Positions 46,357-55,442 of a stretch of 64,000 nucleotides of DNA are shown piece after piece; position 1 is the stretch's first letter, and each line of letters starts with the position of its first letter. The stretch is taken from contig SEFZ01000019.1 of NCBI GenBank assembly GCA_004173185.1, forward strand, positions 1-64,000. The letters are read 5' to 3'. A model generated the notes under the pieces. The model did no database searches. It worked only from the letters and a program-made list of their open reading frames with translations, and was not told where the DNA came from. The translations under genes were made by a program, and so were the position numbers. The stretch is from Sphingomonadales bacterium (lineage in GTDB: Bacteria > Pseudomonadota > Alphaproteobacteria > Sphingomonadales > Sphingomonadaceae).

Positions 46357-47253
46357 ATGCTCATCAACTCGGGCAATCTCCGCTCGCTTGGAACTGGTTT
46401 CAAGGCCAATTTCTCGACCGGCCTCGCCATGGCCACGCCGGATCATCTCCAGATCGCCACTGAAGTCACGTCTACTACCGGCAAGGAAGAATATGGCTGG
46501 CTCGGCCAAGTCCCTGGTATGCGCGAGTGGCTCGGTGATCGCGTCATTCAGAACATCATGACGCATGACTACGCGATCAAGAACAAGGATTGGGAGCTCA
46601 CGATCGGCGTAAAGCGGAACGACATCCAGGATGATAATATCGGCATCTATGCGCCGCTGTTCCAGGAGATGGGCCGAGCGGTCACCGCGCATCCGTCGCA
46701 ACTCTGCTATCCGGCTTTGAAGGCTGGGTTCTCGACAATCTGCTATGACGGGCAGTACTTCTTCGACACCGATCATCCGGTGCTCGACGAGAACGGTGTT
46801 CTCCAGTCCGTTGCTAATACCGACGGCGGCTCGGGCGCGCCCTGGTTCATCATTGATGACACCCGTGCCATCAAGCCAATCATCTTCCAGAAGCGGAAGG
46901 TCGCTGACTTTGTCGCGATGGACAATCCTGATGACGAGAGTGTGTGGCGCCGCAAGGAGTTCGAGTATGGCGTCGATACCCGCGACAACGTCGGATATGC
47001 ATTCTGGCAGTTTGCGTGGGGCTCCAAGCAACCGCTCACCCCGGCCAATTTCGAAATTGGGCTCGCCGCGCTCCAAAACATGAAGGGTGACTACGGCCGG
47101 CCCCTCGGCTTGGGCGCAAATCCACTGCTCGTTGTGTCGCCCACGCTGCGTTCCGCTGGAACCAAAATCGTGAAAAGCGACGTGGATGCCAGCGGCGCAA
47201 GCAACGCAAACAAGGACGCGGCACGCCTGTTCGTGACGCCGTGGCTCGCGTGA
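46357..47253 (+). CDS. Mu T-like major capsid protein
   Basis: MLINSGNLRSLGTGFKANFSTGLA...EEYGWLGQVPGMREWLGDRVIQNIMTHDYAIKNKDWELTIGVKRNDIQDDNIGIYAPLFQEMGRA. Confidence 0.95.
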   Translation: MLINSGNLRSLGTGFKANFSTGLAMATPDHLQIATEVTSTTGKEEYGWLGQVPGMREWLGDRVIQNIMTHDYAIKNKDWELTIGVKRNDIQDDNIGIYAPLFQEMGRAVTAHPSQLCYPALKAGFSTICYDGQYFFDTDHPVLDENGVLQSVANTDGGSGAPWFIIDDTRAIKPIIFQKRKVADFVAMDNPDDESVWRRKEFEYGVDTRDNVGYAFWQFAWGSKQPLTPANFEIGLAALQNMKGDYGRPLGLGANPLLVVSPTLRSAGTKIVKSDVDASGASNANKDAARLFVTPWLA

Positions 47254-47864
47254 TGATGCCGCAGCTTCGCGTCCGCGCTGCGGGCAAGCCGCTTCGCCGT
47301 GCCGGTTTCGCTTTCGGGGCCGAGCCGTCGATCCTTGTTGTCGCCGCACTCACGCTGCTCCAGATCGGGCGGCTGGTAGGCGAGCCCTTGCTGGTCGTTG
47401 AGATCGGCGATGGTGAGACCTTCTCCACCTTTCCCGACGACGATCGCGGCGCGCTGATCGAGCTCGGCGAGGCAGTCGCCGGCCTGACGCGCGAAGAAGT
47501 TCGCGAGCAGCTGCTTGCCGGCACGCTTCCGGTCTCGGATGATATCCGTGATGCGATGCTCGCGGCGGACGTGGCCGGTGACGCCGTCGCCTCGGAACAT
47601 GATGCAAATGTAGTGCCGGGCGCTCACCCCACAGGCGGAACGGCGAAGCCGCCCGCTGCGGCGAAGCCCAAATCGGCCAAGGCTCCGGCCGGGAAGCGCA
47701 CTGCGCCAAAGGCGGCGGCACCAAAGGTCGGTGCTTCGAAGCCGGTCGGCGAAGTGACGCCAGCGCCGACGCCAACGCCGACACCTACTGAGCCGGTCAG
47801 CAATGAAGGCAGCGGCACGACGGGCGAAGGTGACGGCCAAGGAACGGGAGGCGCGAATGCGTAG
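47253..47864 (+). CDS. Mu-like virion-region protein (HI1506/gp35-like), Ala/Pro-rich tail
   Basis: MMPQLRVRAAGKPLRRAGFAFGAEPSILVVAALTLLQIGRLVGEPLLVVE...; position after T. Confidence 0.6.
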   Translation: MMPQLRVRAAGKPLRRAGFAFGAEPSILVVAALTLLQIGRLVGEPLLVVEIGDGETFSTFPDDDRGALIELGEAVAGLTREEVREQLLAGTLPVSDDIRDAMLAADVAGDAVASEHDANVVPGAHPTGGTAKPPAAAKPKSAKAPAGKRTAPKAAAPKVGASKPVGEVTPAPTPTPTPTEPVSNEGSGTTGEGDGQGTGGANA

Positions 47865-48150
47865 GTCTTTCCGGCTTGGCCTGGTCGCAGTCGGCGCGCT
47901 GTTGCTCGCGGCATGCACGCCCGGTGGCGGTGTGAAGTCGGGCGGTTCGGCTGCGGTCGGGGATGCGATCTGCTCGCGCCAGGGCGAGACGCGGACCGCG
48001 CTTGAGTTTGCTCGCATGGAAGCGGTGCGCATCGATAGCCCTGCCGTGCGTATCCTCGTGCTCGGCTCGATCGAGATGTCGCTCGCGGCGCTCGATCACT
48101 GCCCTGCGCCGTTCGCGATCGAACTCGGACCGGGCATCAAGCCCATTTAA
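47857..48150 (+). CDS. phage-encoded lipoprotein
   Basis: MRRSFRLGLVAVGALLLAACTPGGG lipobox. Confidence 0.7.
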   Translation: MRRSFRLGLVAVGALLLAACTPGGGVKSGGSAAVGDAICSRQGETRTALEFARMEAVRIDSPAVRILVLGSIEMSLAALDHCPAPFAIELGPGIKPI

Positions 48151-48206
48151 CCCATCGGTCGGGGCACGCTGGCGAAGGTAATGTACGCCGCCGTGCCCTG
48201 GCTCAA

Positions 48207-48246
48207 CTCCCGGCGAGCCGCTTGCGCATTTGCGGTTCGCCGGGAG
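48207..48246. terminator. stem-loop CTCCCGGCGAGCCGC-ttgcgcattt-GCGGTTCGCCGGGAG (terminator/processing-site-like)
   Basis: 15-bp stem with one G:U pair; no U-tract; in a gap of the late operon. Confidence 0.55.
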
Positions 48247-48271
48247 CCTATCAGGATCTGATCCCCTCGCC

Positions 48272-48688
48272 ATGTATGCCACCCTTGCAGATATGCTGGC
48301 CCGCTTCTCGGAGGACGAGCTCGTGCAGCTCGCCCAGGCCGACGATGTCGTGGACACGCGGCTTGCCGAGCGCGTGGCGACGGCGATCGCGCGGGTCAAA
48401 CCGCTGATCGACGGGCATGTGGCGGCGAAATACCAGATTGCGGGCCAGCCGGTCCCGCCGCTTCTGACCGAGATCAGCTGCGATCTGGCGCGGTTTGCGC
48501 TCTATCGCGACACGCCGCCGGATGCCGTCAAAGACGCGCGCGACCAGGCACTGAAGAACCTCAAGGACATCGCAAAGGGGGTGATCAAGCTCGACCAGGG
48601 CGAGGAGAGCTTGCCCGCACGCGAAGGCGCAGTCCTCGTCTCGCGCCCGCCGCGCGTATTCGGCCGCGAAGCGATGGAGGGCTTTTGA
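48272..48688 (+). CDS. DUF1320 protein (Mu gp36-like)
   Basis: MYATLADMLARFSEDELVQLAQADDVVDTRLAERVATAIARVKPLIDGHVAAKYQ. Confidence 0.88.
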   Translation: MYATLADMLARFSEDELVQLAQADDVVDTRLAERVATAIARVKPLIDGHVAAKYQIAGQPVPPLLTEISCDLARFALYRDTPPDAVKDARDQALKNLKDIAKGVIKLDQGEESLPAREGAVLVSRPPRVFGREAMEGF

Positions 48689-48870
48689 TGCCCCGCCACG
48701 ACACCAACATCGACATGAAGCCCTTTGGCCTGGCGCTGAAGTTCACTTCGCCGGGGAAGCATGACGGCCCCGCTAATGCATGGCGTGTCGAATTCGACAC
48801 CGGCATTATCATCCACGCGCCCGATCGCGTGTTTGGCACCATGACGTTCCAGCTGGCGGAAGCAAAATGA
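48688..48870 (+). CDS. hypothetical phage protein
   Basis: MPRHDTNIDMKPFGLALKFTSPGKHDGPANAWRVEFDTGIIIHAPDRVFG. Confidence 0.55.
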   Translation: MPRHDTNIDMKPFGLALKFTSPGKHDGPANAWRVEFDTGIIIHAPDRVFGTMTFQLAEAK

Positions 48871-49376
48871 CCGCCGGTCTCGCCCTTCGCGCGACTGGCG
48901 CAACCGAGATCGAGCAGTTGCTCGGACGGCTGCTCGGTCGTTTCGGCGATCTGACGCCGTTGATGGACCGGCTCGGCCTCGCGATGGAGACGCAGACCGA
49001 CGAACGCTTCGACCAAGAGCGCGCGCCGGATGGAGCACGCTGGATGCCCAGCCTTCGCGCCAAGGTTCAGGGCGGAAAGACGCTCACCGATTCGGCGCGG
49101 CTGCGCCAGTCGATCACGCACCGCGCATCCCGCGATCGCGTCGAGGTCGGCACCAATGTCAAATATGCCGGCGTTCACCAGGGCGGCGCGACGATCGTTC
49201 CCAAGGGCGATGGCAAGCTGAAATTCCGCCTGCCTGGCGGCCTGGGCTTTCGCACGGCATCCAAGGTCGTGATCCCGGCTCGGCCGTTTCTGGGCGTATC
49301 GACCGAAAACGAAATCGAGCTGGTCGAGATCGCAGAAGATTGGGTTGCCGAAGTCGCGCCGGAGATCGAGCGGTGA
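48867..49376 (+). CDS. phage virion morphogenesis protein (Mu G-like)
   Basis: GDLTPLMDRLGLAMETQTDERFDQERAPDGARWMPSLRAKVQGGKTLTDSARLRQSITH. Confidence 0.88.
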   Translation: MTAGLALRATGATEIEQLLGRLLGRFGDLTPLMDRLGLAMETQTDERFDQERAPDGARWMPSLRAKVQGGKTLTDSARLRQSITHRASRDRVEVGTNVKYAGVHQGGATIVPKGDGKLKFRLPGGLGFRTASKVVIPARPFLGVSTENEIELVEIAEDWVAEVAPEIER

Positions 49377-49470
49377 CCCGGTTTCGTGCATTCCTTTGGC
49401 TTACGGTCCAGGCGTTCCGTTCTGCACGCGCTGAGCGTTCGCGGCTTCGTCGGCTTCGCGGCGGCCGTCG

Positions 49471-50118
49471 ATGATCGACCAGACCGAACTCTCCATCCTC
49501 GCGCATCTCCAGGCGGCGTCCGATTCCGATATGCTCGGCTATCGGTACAGGCAGCTTGAGACCTATCCCGTCGATTGGGACGAGTATCTGAAGGACAAGG
49601 GCCAGCTGGCATCGCCGGCCGCCTGGGTCACCTTCGCCGGCATCGATCGCTTCGAGGGCGGCAAGTCGAACCTTCGGGCGATATGCAGCTTCGGTGTCGT
49701 CGTTGCCGCGCGCAACGAGCGCAGCGAGACCGCGACCCGGCATGGCCATCGCAAGCAGGGCGGCGCGCTGGCCGAAGTCGGCAGCTATCAGATGATGCTC
49801 GATGCGGCCGGGCTGCTTGTTGGCGAGGACTTCGGTCTCGACATCGACAAGCTGGAACTGGTCGCGGCCGGGCCGGTGCCGGCGGGCAATCTGGCGTTCC
49901 TGCGCAAGGCTTCGATGTTCGCGCTGCATTTCCAGACGGCGGTCGCTGTCGAGAAGCTCCAGCTCGGGACGGGCCAGCTTACCGACTTCGCCAAGTTTCA
50001 CGCCAATTGGGACATCGCGCCGCACGGCAACGTCGATGCCGATCCCGAGGCGGCCGGCATCCAGATCCCGGCAGACGCAACCGCCGATGCAAACGACCAT
50101 GTGGAGATCCAGCCGTGA
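49471..50118 (+). CDS. DUF1834 protein (Mu gp37-like)
   Basis: WVTFAGIDRFEGGKSNLRAICSFGVVVAARNERSETATRHGH; position before gp38/sheath. Confidence 0.8.
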   Translation: MIDQTELSILAHLQAASDSDMLGYRYRQLETYPVDWDEYLKDKGQLASPAAWVTFAGIDRFEGGKSNLRAICSFGVVVAARNERSETATRHGHRKQGGALAEVGSYQMMLDAAGLLVGEDFGLDIDKLELVAAGPVPAGNLAFLRKASMFALHFQTAVAVEKLQLGTGQLTDFAKFHANWDIAPHGNVDADPEAAGIQIPADATADANDHVEIQP

Positions 50119-50294
50119 AGCTCGCGACATTTTACGTCCTGCCTGCGCCCGATCGGCGCGTCCGCAAGCCCGATGGCTCGCTGCTCGATGCCGTGGGCGA
50201 TACCGTTCAGGACATTCCGTACTGGCGGCGGCGTCTGGCCGATGAAGACGTGGTGATCGGCAAGGAGCCGAAGGCCGCCAAGGGGGAAGAGTAA
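50115..50294 (+). CDS. DUF2635 protein (Mu gp38-like)
   Basis: VKLATFYVLPAPDRRVRKPDGSLLDAVGDTVQDIPYWRRRLADEDVVIG. Confidence 0.85.
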   Translation: MKLATFYVLPAPDRRVRKPDGSLLDAVGDTVQDIPYWRRRLADEDVVIGKEPKAAKGEE

Positions 50295-50295
50295 C

Positions 50296-51762
50296 ATGAC
50301 CATCTCGTTCGGTTCGATCCCGGCGTCGCTGCGCACGCCCGGCAATTATCTTGAGTTCGACAGCTCCAAGGCCGTTTCCGGCCTGCCGCCAGCGCCCAAC
50401 AAGGTGCTGCTGATCGGGCAACGCATCGCTGCCGGCACTGTCGCCGAGCTGGTGCCGACGCGCATCGTCTCGGCCGATCAGGCCGTTCAGGCTTTCGGTC
50501 GGGGCTCGATGCTCGCCGGCATGGCGCGCGCTTTCAAAAAGGCGGACGCGATTACCGAATGCTGGGCGGTCGCGCTCGACGATAACGCCGCCGGCACGGC
50601 CGCGACCAAGACGATCACGGTCAGCGGCCCTTCGACGGCGGCCGGCACTATCGCTCTGATGGTCGCCGGCCAGTCGTTCGCTGTGCCAGTCGCGAGCGGC
50701 GCGAGCGCCAACACGGTTGCTACTGCCATTGCAGCAGCGATCACTGGAGGCCTTGATCTGCCATGCACGGCCGCAGCCGCTTCGGCCGTCGTGACCGTGA
50801 CGGCGCGCAACAAGGGCACGGCCGGCAACGACATCGATGTGCGCCACAGCTATTATCAGGGCGAAGCGCTCCCGGCCGGTATCGGCCTTGCGATCGCCGA
50901 TGGCGTTGCCGGCGCGACAAATCCCGACGTAGCGAGCGTGTTCGCCGCGATCGGCGACGCGCATTATCCCACGATCGCTATCGGCTTCGGCGATGCGGGC
51001 ACGCTGACCAAGGTCGAGACCGAGCTGGCGGACCGCTGGGGTCCGCTGCGGATGATCGAGGGCGTGGCCTATGTCGGCAGCCGTGGTTCCCAGGGCACGC
51101 TCGCGGCGCTCGGCGCGGCGCGCAATTCGGCGTTCGTTTCGATCATCGGCGCGAACAAGGCACCCAACCCGACTTGGGAATGGGCTGCGAGCTATGCCGG
51201 CATCGTCGGCTTCAACGGCTCGATCGACCCGGCGCGCCCGTTCCAGACGCTTGAGCTGCCGGGGTTGCTGCCGCCCGCCCAGGCGGACCGCTTCGGCCGT
51301 GCGGAACGCGAGCTGCTGCTGAAGGATGGCATCTCGACCTTTACCGTCGATGCGGGCGGCAAGGTGCTGCTTGAGCGGCCGATCACGACCTATCAGACCA
51401 ACGCCCAAGGCCTCGACGACATCGCGTTCCTCGACGTCAACACGGTGCTGACGCTTGGCTATCTGCGCCTTGCGGTTCGATCGCGGATCTCGCTTAAATA
51501 TCCGCGCCATAAGCTTGCCGACGATGGCGCGGTCTATGGAGCGGGTCAGGCGATCGTCACACCTAAGCTGCTTCGCTCGGAGCTGATCGCTCTGTTCCGC
51601 GAGCTTGAGGATGCGGGCCTTGTCGAGAACCTCGACCAGTTCGCAGCGGATCTGATCGTCCAGCGCTCGGCCAGCGATCCCAGCCGCGTCGATGCGCTGA
51701 TCCCGCCCAACATCGTCAACCAGTTCCGCGTGTTCGCGGGTCGCGTCGAGTTCCGGCTCTGA
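50296..51762 (+). CDS. contractile tail sheath protein (Mu L-like)
   Basis: MTISFGSIPASLRTPGNYLEFDSSKAVSGLPPAPNKVLLIGQR...; C-term NIVNQFRVFAGRVEFRL. Confidence 0.94.
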   Translation: MTISFGSIPASLRTPGNYLEFDSSKAVSGLPPAPNKVLLIGQRIAAGTVAELVPTRIVSADQAVQAFGRGSMLAGMARAFKKADAITECWAVALDDNAAGTAATKTITVSGPSTAAGTIALMVAGQSFAVPVASGASANTVATAIAAAITGGLDLPCTAAAASAVVTVTARNKGTAGNDIDVRHSYYQGEALPAGIGLAIADGVAGATNPDVASVFAAIGDAHYPTIAIGFGDAGTLTKVETELADRWGPLRMIEGVAYVGSRGSQGTLAALGAARNSAFVSIIGANKAPNPTWEWAASYAGIVGFNGSIDPARPFQTLELPGLLPPAQADRFGRAERELLLKDGISTFTVDAGGKVLLERPITTYQTNAQGLDDIAFLDVNTVLTLGYLRLAVRSRISLKYPRHKLADDGAVYGAGQAIVTPKLLRSELIALFRELEDAGLVENLDQFAADLIVQRSASDPSRVDALIPPNIVNQFRVFAGRVEFRL

Positions 51763-51798
51763 GCCGCCTCTGAGACGTCAATCAGGAGAGTTTAAGCG

Positions 51799-52170
51799 AT
51801 GGCAAACAAGAACCAGGTCCTCGGCGAAACCAAGGTCACCAGTGCGGCGCTGGGGCTGCTCGAAACGGACGGCCAATCTACCCTCGATATCGGCGGGAAG
51901 AAGCGAGAAGCCGTCACCGGTGACAACCAGGCGAGCGCGTTCAAGGCCTCCACCGAACCATCGAAGTTCGAATGCAATCTGCTGGTGAAGGGCGGGCTTA
52001 GCCTCTCCCAGATCCGCGCGATCGACAACGACACGCTGACGATCGAGTTCGACACCGGCCAGACCTTCGTCGTTCGCGCCGCCTATTCGGCCGACGTGCC
52101 CACGGTCGCGACCAGCGACGGCAAGGCCAAGGTAGTGTTCCAAGGCCCGCCCGCAGAGGAGCTGCGCTGA
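51799..52170 (+). CDS. tail tube protein (Mu M-like)
   Basis: SALDIGGKKREAVTGDN-type region and position directly after sheath. Confidence 0.85.
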   Translation: MANKNQVLGETKVTSAALGLLETDGQSTLDIGGKKREAVTGDNQASAFKASTEPSKFECNLLVKGGLSLSQIRAIDNDTLTIEFDTGQTFVVRAAYSADVPTVATSDGKAKVVFQGPPAEELR

Positions 52171-52496
52171 TGGACGATCAGGGCACCCAGAGCGAGCAGC
52201 GGCCAGCATTTCTGACCGCGGACAATCGCGTGCCATTGCTGGTGCCGGTCAATTACTCGATCGGCGAGGAGCGTCAGGTGGTGGCTGAACTTCAGCTCAA
52301 GCGACTGACGGCCGCCGAGCGCCTGATGCTCGATGAGCCGATGAAGTATACCGAAAAGCAGCTGCGCTTGCTTGAGCGGATGACTGCGCTTCCGCGCACC
52401 GTTCTGCTGAAGCTAGACGAAGTCGATCTCGACCGCGTCGATGAATGCTTCGGGTATTTCAGAACGCCTGGTTCGGTAACTGGCGCGATCTCCTAG
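52170..52496 (+). CDS. tail assembly chaperone (Mu gp41-like)
   Basis: VPVNYSIGEERQVVAELQLKRLTAAERLMLDEP...; between tube and tape measure. Confidence 0.85.
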   Translation: MDDQGTQSEQRPAFLTADNRVPLLVPVNYSIGEERQVVAELQLKRLTAAERLMLDEPMKYTEKQLRLLERMTALPRTVLLKLDEVDLDRVDECFGYFRTPGSVTGAIS

Positions 52497-52612
52497 CCGA
52501 TCTCGTCTTGCGCGGCGGGTTTCCACCCGCCGACGCATGGCTGCTCGATGATCAGCAACTGGATTTCTGGCTGGACCAGGCAAAGCGCATCGCCGCGACG
52601 GGGGAAGCATGA
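52445..52612 (+). CDS. -1 frame extension of tail assembly chaperone (possible recoding product)
   Basis: -1 frame open after TGA 52442-52444: MLRVFQNAWFGNWRDLLADLVLRGGFPPADAWLLDDQQLDFWLDQAKRIAATGEA*, ending at the tape-measure ATG. Confidence 0.65.
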   Translation: MLRVFQNAWFGNWRDLLADLVLRGGFPPADAWLLDDQQLDFWLDQAKRIAATGEA

Positions 52613-54225
52613 AGCTATCGCTCATTCTCGAAGCACGGGACCAGGCCAGCCGCGCGGTTGGCGGGCTTCGTCGCGCTGTCGGCGGCCTTAATCGCGACGC
52701 GCGTTCAGCTTCCGCAGGCCTTGTAACGACCGCTCGATCGATGATCCGCACCGAGCAGGCGGCTGAGCGTCTCGGGCGCGCTGCGTACCGCACTGGTCAC
52801 GCGCTTGGATCGATGACGCGGCGCGGCATCGGTGGCCTGGTCGCGCTTGAGCGGCGTTTAACGCTTAGCCGCTCGCATCTGGAGCGCTTCGCCAGCTGGA
52901 CCGGGCGCAAGATCGGTGAGGGCCTGCGCTTCGGCGCGCTCTCCGCGATCGGCGCCGGTTCGTTCGCGCTTTACAAGGTCGCCGGTGCCGGCATGAACTT
53001 CGAGAAATACCGCACCCAGCTCGAAGGGCTGGAAGGCGGCAAGGTCGGCGGCAACAAGGCAATGGGTTGGGTAATCGATTTCGCGCGGCAGACGCCGTAC
53101 GAGATCGGCGACGTGATGCAGGCATTCATCGCGCTCAAGGCCTACGGGATCGATCCGACGAACGGGTCGCTGAAGACGCTCGGAGATACTGCAGGCGGGA
53201 TGGGTAAAACCATCATGCAAGCCGTCGAGATGATGGCCGACGCACAAACGGGCGAGTTTGAGTGGCTGAAGGAGTTCGGCATCCGCGCCGCCCAGCAAGG
53301 CGATAAGGTGACGTTCCGCTTCATGCGCAACGGACAGGAAATGACGCGGAGCGTGAAGAAGGACGGCGCGGCGATTCAGGCCGCGTTGATGGAGATCTTC
53401 AACGAGCGTTTTGCCGGGGGCATGGACCGCCTGGCGCAGACCACCGAGGGCAAGTGGTCGAACCTAATGGACCGCCTGACCTTCAGCGCAAAGCGCGTGT
53501 GGGAAGGTGGCTTGGGCGAATCGGTCAATCGCGTCCTCGACCAACTTGGCGGCGCGCTTGATCGCGCCGAGGGCGATGGATCGCTCAAGCGCTGGGCCGA
53601 GCAGACCGGCACCGCGCTCGGCGACTTCGTTCAGAAAGTCGGCGAGTTCGATTGGTCGGGCTTCGCGGGTGACATCGCCATTTTGGCCAAGACGCTTTCT
53701 GATCTCGCTGGCGGACTGAACTCGGCCGGCACGGCGCTCGATCGCGTGGGTGGCTATGCGCGGCAGGCCGGTCTCAAGGGCTCGCTATACAATCCGTTCA
53801 TTGGCGACGAGACCAAGAAGAAGAACCGCGAGGAACTGCGCGGCCTGAACCGCAAGCTAGGCTATGATGAGAATTGGGGCATCCCCGCCGATCAGTCGGC
53901 GCGTGATCGCTCGGCCGAGCAGCGTGGCTTGAACGAAAAGGCCGGTCGGGATTATTGGGCGCGTCGCCAGGCGGGCAAGGTACCTGCGATGCCGTGGGAA
54001 CGCCAGCGCCTCGCGCCGACGCCGAGTTGGGGCGGTGGCGCACGTCGCTCGCCCTGGTCGCCGGGCACCACAACACCGAAGCCCACCCCGCCGCCCACCG
54101 GAAAAATTTCATTGCACGTGACAACCGATCGCGGGACGCAAGTCACGCAGACCGGCATGCAGGCGAGCGGCGTTCGTATTGAAACGAATATCCGGCGGGG
54201 TCCCGCCATGGGTGGCTTCGCATGA
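52609..54225 (+). CDS. tail tape measure protein
   Basis: MKLSLILEARDQASRAVGGLRRAVGGLNRD...EKYRTQLEGLEGGKVGGNKAMGWVIDFARQTPYEIGDVMQAFIALKAYGIDP. Confidence 0.92.
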   Translation: MKLSLILEARDQASRAVGGLRRAVGGLNRDARSASAGLVTTARSMIRTEQAAERLGRAAYRTGHALGSMTRRGIGGLVALERRLTLSRSHLERFASWTGRKIGEGLRFGALSAIGAGSFALYKVAGAGMNFEKYRTQLEGLEGGKVGGNKAMGWVIDFARQTPYEIGDVMQAFIALKAYGIDPTNGSLKTLGDTAGGMGKTIMQAVEMMADAQTGEFEWLKEFGIRAAQQGDKVTFRFMRNGQEMTRSVKKDGAAIQAALMEIFNERFAGGMDRLAQTTEGKWSNLMDRLTFSAKRVWEGGLGESVNRVLDQLGGALDRAEGDGSLKRWAEQTGTALGDFVQKVGEFDWSGFAGDIAILAKTLSDLAGGLNSAGTALDRVGGYARQAGLKGSLYNPFIGDETKKKNREELRGLNRKLGYDENWGIPADQSARDRSAEQRGLNEKAGRDYWARRQAGKVPAMPWERQRLAPTPSWGGGARRSPWSPGTTTPKPTPPPTGKISLHVTTDRGTQVTQTGMQASGVRIETNIRRGPAMGGFA

Positions 54226-55442
54226 GCTGGGCCGACAATTATCAGCCCGGCAGCTTCCGTGGCGTGCCTTTCGCGACCCAGCGGTCAGACCGATCGGGCG
54301 GGTTACGCGGGCCGACGCATGAGTTCCCCGGCCGTGACAAGCCGCTGTTCGAGGATCTGGGCAATCGCGCCGAGACCTTCGCGATCGAAGCGTATGTATG
54401 GGGTGAGGATTATGACGCCAAGCGTGACGCACTGGTTGCCGCGTTGCGCGGGCGCGGTGCGGGCACGCTGGTCCATCCTTATTACGGCACGATGGTCGTC
54501 GCCGCGACGGACTGGTCAGTCGGCGAAAGCACCGACGACCAGGGCATTGCGTTCTTCTCGATCACGTTTGGTGAATCCGGGCTTGCGCCACCCGCGCCCG
54601 CGCCCGACACGGTCGTCCAGGCGCAAGATGCCGCTGATGCTGCGGCGCAGGAAGCACCGCAGATCTTCGCGAGTGCATTCGATATCGCGGATGCACAGAG
54701 CTTCGTTGAAGGCGCTGCGGCGGATCTGGTGAAATATGGCGCAGCGGCGGTCGCGATCGCGGGCGGTCTTCAGGGGGGCATCGGGCCGACGCTGCTGGCA
54801 TTCCAGTCGCATCTGGATTTGTTGCCGGGCAATCTGCCCTCGCTGCTTCGCCAGCCATTGGCGCTCGGTCAAAGCGTGCTCGGCCTGGTGCAGACCGTCC
54901 GGACCCTTGGCGGCGGATCGCTATCTTTGATCGCCGCCCTTTCGGGGTTGCTCGGGTTCGGCGCGGATCTCCCGCCTGTTATCGGCTCCACTTCGGCCCG
55001 TGAGCGGCAGCGCGCCAATCAGGAAGCCTTTGTCGATCTGCTGACGACGACCGCCGCGTCCGAGCTGGTGCGCGCGATCGCGGGCACCGACTTTGCATCC
55101 TACGAAGCGGCGGGAGCGGTTCGCGACAAGGCGGTCGCCCTCCTCGAAGCGCGGATTGTCCACGCGGCTGACGCGCGGCGCGACGATGTAGCGCGCACAT
55201 TCGAGCGACTACAGGCCGCGATAGTGCTGGACGTGACGGCACGAGGCGGATCGCTTGCGCGCGTCTATCGCTTTATTCCCGCAGTGACTGAGCCGGCATT
55301 AGTGATTGCGGCGCGGCTTTACGGGATTGATGCGGCGCTTCCCGCCCGCGCGGCCGATATCGCTGCGCGCAATCGGCTTTCCCATCCGGGCTTCGTGTCG
55401 GGCGGCACGCCGATTGAAGTGTTGGAGGTCGCCGGTGGCTAA
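54222..55442 (+). CDS. DNA circularization protein (Mu N/gp43-like)
   Basis: WADNYQPGSFRGVPFATQRSDRSGGLRGPTHEFPGRDKPLFEDLGNRAETFAIEAYVWGEDYDAKRDALVAAL. Confidence 0.92.
   Translation: MSWADNYQPGSFRGVPFATQRSDRSGGLRGPTHEFPGRDKPLFEDLGNRAETFAIEAYVWGEDYDAKRDALVAALRGRGAGTLVHPYYGTMVVAATDWSVGESTDDQGIAFFSITFGESGLAPPAPAPDTVVQAQDAADAAAQEAPQIFASAFDIADAQSFVEGAAADLVKYGAAAVAIAGGLQGGIGPTLLAFQSHLDLLPGNLPSLLRQPLALGQSVLGLVQTVRTLGGGSLSLIAALSGLLGFGADLPPVIGSTSARERQRANQEAFVDLLTTTAASELVRAIAGTDFASYEAAGAVRDKAVALLEARIVHAADARRDDVARTFERLQAAIVLDVTARGGSLARVYRFIPAVTEPALVIAARLYGIDAALPARAADIAARNRLSHPGFVSGGTPIEVLEVAGG

Noticed and set aside
49373-49474. 33-aa GTG ORF between gp31-like and gp37-like genes
   Set aside because: VTRFRAFLWLTVQAFRSARAERSRLRRLRGGRR is possible but too short and basic to support without expression data.
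49159-51510. 783-aa minus-strand ORF
   Set aside because: Antisense to gp37/gp38/sheath genes; no domain-like features.
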